Positions 57,903 to 64,000 of a stretch of DNA of 64,000 bases are shown here, piece by piece. The stretch's first letter is position 1; every line of letters starts with the position of its first letter. The DNA comes from Rhynchospora pubera (taxonomy: Eukaryota > Streptophyta > Magnoliopsida > Poales > Cyperaceae). The translations under genes and the position numbers were made by a program. The notes beneath the pieces were generated by a model. That model saw nothing but the letters and a program-made list of their open reading frames with translations. It searched no databases and was not told the origin of the DNA. The stretch spans positions 158,281,461 through 158,345,460 of the forward strand of contig CM051460.1 of assembly GCA_028095005.1 (NCBI GenBank). The letters are read 5' to 3'.

Positions 57903-59668
57903 TGTTAGAGTTATGTCCTAGAAGTCAATAATTTAATGACTTAATTATTAGTTTATGTTTTGGATGATATTTTATCATCTGTTCCTAGGTTTATTATTGA
58001 CAGATCATTCAGGTTGAGGATCTGAATTGTAGATCTCTGTTGATCATTCTTTAGAATGACAATAATAAATCTAAACGGTCCATAATCTTGATAATTAACA
58101 AGGAACATTAATTATCATAAAAGATTAGTATGCAAGTTAAGTGATGATTAAGTTCTACTAATCATAGGTAAAGAGTTACCAACTTAGTTGCATATGTGTA
58201 TGTTATGGAACATAGCACAGGGCTTGACCCATCAAAATAAACATATGGATTGTGTTATGTGTCATTGTTTATTTCGTTGTGATTTTGGTTCTAAGTTTGA
58301 GATGTTTATCTTTTCCACATGAGGATAGGTTCAATAAATACTGTCTACCGCTGATTCCCGATAAGGGCTGCTATACGGACTTTATTTATGTTCTCTTGAA
58401 TTGTGCGGGGAAAAGTTAATCATCAAGAAAACCGTATGTCCCTCATTAATTCACTTAGTGAGTGACGATATCTGTTTGGGCCCCTTGATGGAGATAGATT
58501 GTTTGCATGCAACTTTATACAATTATCTCTAGATCAAGAAACGTATAATCTGCAAGAATGACACATTCCTATCTTGGATTATACGATGATATCGTGAGAC
58601 ATAAGAATCAAAATAGAGAAACTGATTATTCTCTTATGCAGGATTGAAATATTGTAGCAGTACACTATTTATGTGAATTGGGAATCATAACGTGTTGCTA
58701 GATACCGCTTATGATTATTGGAATTAAATAGCGATTTAATTCCATGTCCAACATAGCATAAATCCTCAAAGGGTCACACATAATAAGGTGTTTAACCACA
58801 CGTGCATTAATTATTTATTTGCAACAATTGGTTTTGCAAAATATGATAAGTTGATTAATTAATCGTATGCCGTTATGGACCGTTATGATTAATTAAGTCA
58901 AATAGATCATATAGAAATAATTTAATGCATTGACTAATTCCATATTAATTATTAAATAGTTAATAATTAATTATAATCAACACATTTAATTATTTGAGCT
59001 AATTGGGCTTTAAATTAATTGGTTAATTTAATGTCCAATGGAAGGTGCATTTAAATGGAAGAGTATTGGGCTCAACTCAACTTGAGGCCCAACCCATATA
59101 GGGAGGTAGGTAGGTGCGGCTAGGGCAAGGGGCATTTTTGTCCATGTAATGTTGGATGAGAGCTAGGTTGAGTGGCCTATATAAAGGGGTGTTCTTTGGG
59201 AGCAAACCCCTAGCCTCCACACACCTCTCTCTCTCCTTCTCTCTTTGGCCGCACCTCACCACAAAGGAAGAAAAATTTCAGATTTTTCATTCCTCTTCTC
59301 TCTTCCACACACCACCTAGCTCATGTGTTGAGCAAGCTTTTCCACTAAATTAATTGGAGAATTAATCAAGAGAAGGGAAAGCTTTGGAATTAGGCACAAT
59401 TCTCTCAATTACTAGCATAATTGATTAGAGAAGGTGGTTAATTCCTTAGTGGACTCGAGGAGCACGGCGTGGAGGTTCTTGGAGAGCACGCCACCGACAC
59501 CAACGCATTGGAACGAGCCTCTTGGTTGCGATACCAAGAGAGGTATACTTCCAATCCTTTTTCTCGTGTGTTTCAATGGCTTGTGTACTAGATCTTGTGT
59601 GTGCTATGTTTGCTTGGTTAATTAATTGGTAATTAGCATAAAAATTAAATTTAGCACACTTTCTAACA
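57903..59668 (+). repeat. 5' LTR, 1766 bp
   Basis: Starts TGTTAGAGTTATGTCC and ends CACTTTCTAACA, with a perfect 7-bp terminal inverted repeat TGTTAGA/TCTAACA. The TATA box is at 59178-59185, followed by CT-rich leader-like sequence. The PBS begins two bases after its end. Confidence 0.88.
59178..59185 (+). promoter_or_regulatory. LTR TATA box
   Basis: TATATAAA inside the LTR, followed 25-40 bases later by ACCCCTAGCCTCCACAC-type sequence suitable for transcript starts. It would mark the U3/R boundary at about 59210. Confidence 0.55.
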
Positions 59669-59669
59669 G

Positions 59670-59681
59670 TGGTATCAGAGC
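59670..59681 (+). other. Primer-binding site, initiator Met tRNA
   Basis: TGGTATCAGAGC is the complement of the 3' end of plant initiator methionine tRNA, the usual primer of plant copia and many gypsy elements. It lies one base after the LTR. Confidence 0.9.
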
Positions 59682-62600
59682 ACATGGTCGTACTTAAGCT
59701 ATTTTGACACTTAATTAAGAGAAATTGGCTAATTAACGGATTAGTAGAGATGATGCGTTTGTTTGCTGTCTGGAAATGGTATTTTCTGTGTTATTTCGCG
59801 TTTTTGGATGTGATAAGTTCTCTGGAAGATCTTTCCATCTACATGAAAGTTGTAGATCTGTGGATTGTGATTCTTTTTTCGTTAGATTCACATTTTTCTG
59901 AATTAGTATGGATTTACTGTGAATAAAACGGCGACAGTGCGCAGAACCAGTTTTTGCTTGCACTGTCCTGTTTGAATGGCTTGAAAGATTTATATTTTGA
60001 ATATAAGTACCAGTATTCTATGGCTAGAAATAAAGAGGACTTGAAGCTCTTTCTGAGCATGTATAACTTGTTGCATGACTCGGATTAATTAGTGGGTTTT
60101 CAAGTATGAAAAGGAAGATCTTGTCAGATCCAGTTTATTGAGCAAATCGATTGTTCTAATAAACTGTACCAACTGAGAACTCCTTTAAAAATTCTGTTTA
60201 AATGGAGTTGTTCTATTTTGAGTTAGGATTCCAAGAAAATTAATTTCATAATTTTTCGTGGAAGTTTGGACCTTCAACTAGGTTAAAACCTTTCGATTGA
60301 CAGTCTGTTCCAGTACAGAATTTGTTGATTGTTTAGGCTGTAACTTAATATTATTGAACTGAACTTGGTTGTTTTCTTTTCATGAATGGATAGCCTGTAG
60401 TCTAAACAAGTTTTTCTATGTATATTGTATATATAAAAACTGGATAGAAGGTGGTCTAACAGACCAAATGGTTGAGAGGATAAACTGAAAATCTCATAAC
60501 GGTGTTTCGTGCACTTGTAAGAGATTTGTCTTTTTTGATTCTCCCAGATGGTTTAAGATCTCTTCTTAAAATTTTTACTGGTAGTCACAATTATGATAAG
60601 GAGCTTAAGTAATTTATTTGAGAATTTTTGGAGACCGAAAACTGTTGTTTTTGTTGGATTCCATTAGTTACGTTTTTGGTAAATTACTGTTTTTCTAAGT
60701 ATTCAAACTAGTTGAATTTAATTAGAAAACTCCTTGTTTGATCTCCTTTCTGTTATGGGATGTTGAAAGAACTTTCTAAATGAATTTAAACAAGTTTGGT
60801 TGTTTAAAATTGAGGATTTGTACACGGAATTTACTTATAGCAAACCATACGCAAAGATGTTTGAAAATCGTTAATTGGAAACAAAGTTCTTGTATGTGCT
60901 AACTTTGTTTTGTAGGTGGATAGTGGGTTTAGTATGGCTCAAGACTCAATGCCTTGTGGTTGTAAATGAATGCATGTGTGAATGTTTGTAATGCGGCCTT
61001 TGGTGCCATTAATTAATTTTTGATTAATTTTTGATGTAACTTGTGAGGCTTGCATGCCCCTAAGGATAGGAAGGGAATAGGATGTTTTCACATGTATTTT
61101 GCACCTTTATTTTATATAGGATTTAGATCCTTATAGAATTTAGTGGGAGGGCAAGGATTAGATTAGTTTTGCTCCATGGACGATGTGGCGAAACTAATGC
61201 AAGCGGGAGCCATACAAACCCACAACTATGAGATGCTTATATGTGATTGCTTGTGATTGCTATGAATTGTCATAGGCTAGGTATGGGTGTATGCTTACAT
61301 GACCACCAAACAAGTGTCACTTAATTGATTGTCCCAAACAAAACATGATTAAGTTAAATCGCCCTCCTTCTCTCTATCCCCTTCTAACGTGTATGATCGT
61401 TCATTGATGCATTCTCGCCGACGCGGGACATCGTGTTCCATCATCCGTGTCGGGGTGTAAATCGGATTTACTAGGAGCAAATAGAGAAAGGTTACTTAAC
61501 GATGTTTTCTAATCGGATTGGACATCGGGGCAAAGTTTGTGGATATACATGTGATATTTCACAAACCAAGAATCATATGGAATGATTGGTTGGAGAACCT
61601 ACCTTATCTAGTTGTTTTGGTGTCACGCCGACGCTAGCATCATCTCAACGAAAATAGGGATCTTGGAAAACCTACTACATTAGGGACATTAAATAAATGT
61701 AGTGGGAGTTTTATTTGTTATAAATAAAACAATTGCATAAACTAAATGACCGTAAATTGATCTTGTTATAGATGTTTAAATTGTTAATTTTGTTGCGATC
61801 AATCTTTGAAAATTAACAAACTCGTTTCTAAAAGTATTCACTTAAAGAAGTAATACCGATTCCTAAGACACGATCTTAGTGAAGAGAAATTTGAGTATGT
61901 CAATTCCCAAAACTTTCCTCAAACTACCCGAACGTAGCAACGCGATGATTGATTGACTTTTGGCGAAAAGTTATTCAATAAAGCGTATGCTTAATATCCT
62001 CATTTGAAATTTCTAGACCTTTGAATTAGCGAATTCATATGGACTAAAATTAACTCGTACGTTCTCATCCGCTTACTCAAGAAAGTGTTCTTGGAGAAAG
62101 TAGATATTAACTCCATCATTTATGATTGAGTATAAAGAATATGAGTTGACCAAGAGATTATTCTTTTAAAAAGAAGTTATATGAATGTTTCATTGGCTCA
62201 CAAATCGAAAGATTGAAGTAGCTAATTGATGACTAGAGATATTAATCTCCGATATCAAGGATTGTTGATATTGTCATACGATCTCTTTCTAGTATTAAAG
62301 GATATGGCGTTACCTTTTACGCACACTTGTTGGTGAAAAAGGTAATTGGTTAAGTATTCAAGAAATACTTCACCAATGTATGAGTTGAAATTTCGAGACT
62401 CTCATTGATGACCATGTGTCACATGAGATGTTTCATTTGCCGTTTATGGGAGGCATTTGAAAGGTTGTCCGAAGTACCATGATTGTGACGATTAGAAATA
62501 TTCTAATCGTAAAGTGTATTTGTCGTTCAAACTATCTCACTATCTCTAATTTACACTAGTAACTTGATACTAGTTCATATGCTCGCATTTAACGAAATGT

Positions 62601-64000
62601 GTTGGCAATGAAGAATAAGAGAATGTTCGAGAGATATAAAGTAAACTCCGTATAGGAGATGACTTATTCATTTAAGTCATTACCATTGAATACGTAGAGT
62701 TATCTTTATTAAGAGTTTGTTTAGGAATTGAAGGTTGCATACCTTAATTCTAAAACCTCTCATAGCGTCTCCATTTCATATTTGATGATGGATAACTATG
62801 TTTAATAGAAGACAAGTTCTTTTATTATGAATTTGTTTATATGATTTCATGCATCTTGATGGAATTTGCTTGAAATAGATAAACAAGTTATGAATGACAA
62901 ATAGGATGCGTAAGACTTGACATAAAGTATTTGACTTTCATGTTATATATATAACCGCTTAGTCACATATATAAACGAGAATCGCATTATGAGAGTCTAC
63001 GTAACGTAGAGCTCGAAATTCAATTCGATTTCAAATCGATTGATATGCGAATCATGTTTGTTAAATGACAAAAGCGCCTTTAACCTACAAAGGTTTAAGG
63101 ACAAGTGACTTGATTAGGACTTATACATATCGATGTATAAAGACCAATAAGTACTTGTGCAATGAAAGGTTGTTGATACTTTACCACTTAACCAACGATC
63201 ATTGTAGATATTAACATATCTATTTGATAAGGTATAAGTATGAACCTTTTGACTAGTTCAAAAGAGTTCAAGTGTGAAGTTAAAAAGACCGTTCAAGGAA
63301 AAAAGAAAAGTCTTACAATTAATCGTGGCAAATAAGTAGTTAAGTCATATGATTTGAAATATTATCTAAAGAGTATGAAAGTAGTTTCATAACTCGCTCC
63401 ATGAGGAATAATATGTCCAAGAATGGAGGTATCGAACAATATTTTGTATAGTTCGATCGATAATAAATCAAATTGACTTGTTCAACTCGTATTAGGGAAT
63501 TATGTTTGAGGACAATATTGTTTACACTGAATAATGTTCCATTGAAGTCTATTGAAGAAGATATCTTAGGAGATTTTGATCTCTAAGTATAATACTTCTC
63601 GAGATTTGGTGTTGAGAAGCTTATTTCAAGTATTGTGGACTTGTAAGCTTAAACCAAATAAGACACTATATATTTGTAGGATGCTTTATATTAAAAGGCA
63701 CTACTTCCACGAATATGATAAGAACAAAGTAGTTGTTGCTAATCATAATGTAGTCTTGATGAATTGAAATTCTCAAGAAGAAGTAGTGGGAGTAAAGTGA
63801 GCATTAAAGGAGTTTATGCGTCACTACAAGAAGTACTCTTATGGGAAACTTGTCACTCCATACATGGTGCTTAGTGGGAGTTGAGCGGAACTTCATTCAC
63901 AAGTTGTTTTGAAAAGAAGTTTAATAGTACGCTCCTTCCAATGAGGACTCAACCATATCACGAGTTGATGATGATTCGAGAAACTCATGCAATATATGAG

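Larger units (their letters stand above)
57903..64000 (+). mobile_element. LTR retrotransposon, coding region absent (LARD-like)
   Basis: A 5' LTR (57903-59668) is followed directly by a primer-binding site and then 4.3 kb of internal DNA to the window edge. No gag, protease, integrase, reverse transcriptase or RNase H motif is visible in any frame; the longest internal frame is about 63 codons. AGTGGGAG recurs several times (for example near 61143, 61698, 63786, 63876), as in the tails of many copia-type elements. A long LTR with a long non-coding interior fits the large retrotransposon derivative (LARD) class, or a badly decayed copia element. The 3' LTR is outside the window. Confidence 0.75.

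Overview
The window is nuclear DNA from a flowering plant, most likely a eudicot. It is AT-rich, its genes are split by GT-AG introns, and every gene recognised belongs to a plant family. Most of the sequence is intergenic and crowded with transposable elements, many with visible target-site duplications (TSDs). All calls were made by eye from the sequence and the translations; no database was searched.

Host genes from left to right: an intronless serine-rich protein resembling membrane-associated kinase regulators (4205-5116, +); a seven-exon CGLD27/DUF1230 plastid membrane protein (12685-15683, -); a three-exon mitochondrial ribosomal protein L43 gene (16924-18089, -); a broken CC-NBS-LRR disease-resistance gene spread over 15 kb (29945-45028, -); a seven-exon secreted LRR protein resembling a SERK ectodomain (50299-51527, +); and a two-exon DUF1639 protein (55324-56108, +). 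A small copy of the secreted LRR gene's exon 5 lies at about 57487-57640.

Mobile DNA: an Ac-like hAT element with an uninterrupted 704-aa BED-finger transposase (about 19206-23394); a 5.4-kb CACTA element (33552-38930) inside the NBS exon of the resistance gene; hAT, Mutator-type and Tourist-like MITEs; a solo LTR (9162-9597); tRNA-derived SINE remnants; a putative short Helitron in resistance-gene intron 1; and, from 57903 to the right edge, an LTR retrotransposon with a 1.77-kb LTR, an initiator-Met primer-binding site and more than 4 kb of internal DNA without a coding region.

The most unusual object is the CACTA element. It has no recognisable transposase. It is built as two tandem, related units, each with an ORF resembling the DUF4283-type proteins of plant mobile elements, related 5' and 3' flanks, and arrays of hairpins built on a TGTAACGGTTATT motif. 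One ORF (36626-38133) is split by a good intron and broken by one in-frame TGA. The host resistance gene also carries a one-base frameshift in a run of eight G in its LRR exon. When the three-base TSD copy and this extra base are discounted, the exon lengths sum to exactly 920 codons, which supports the reconstruction.
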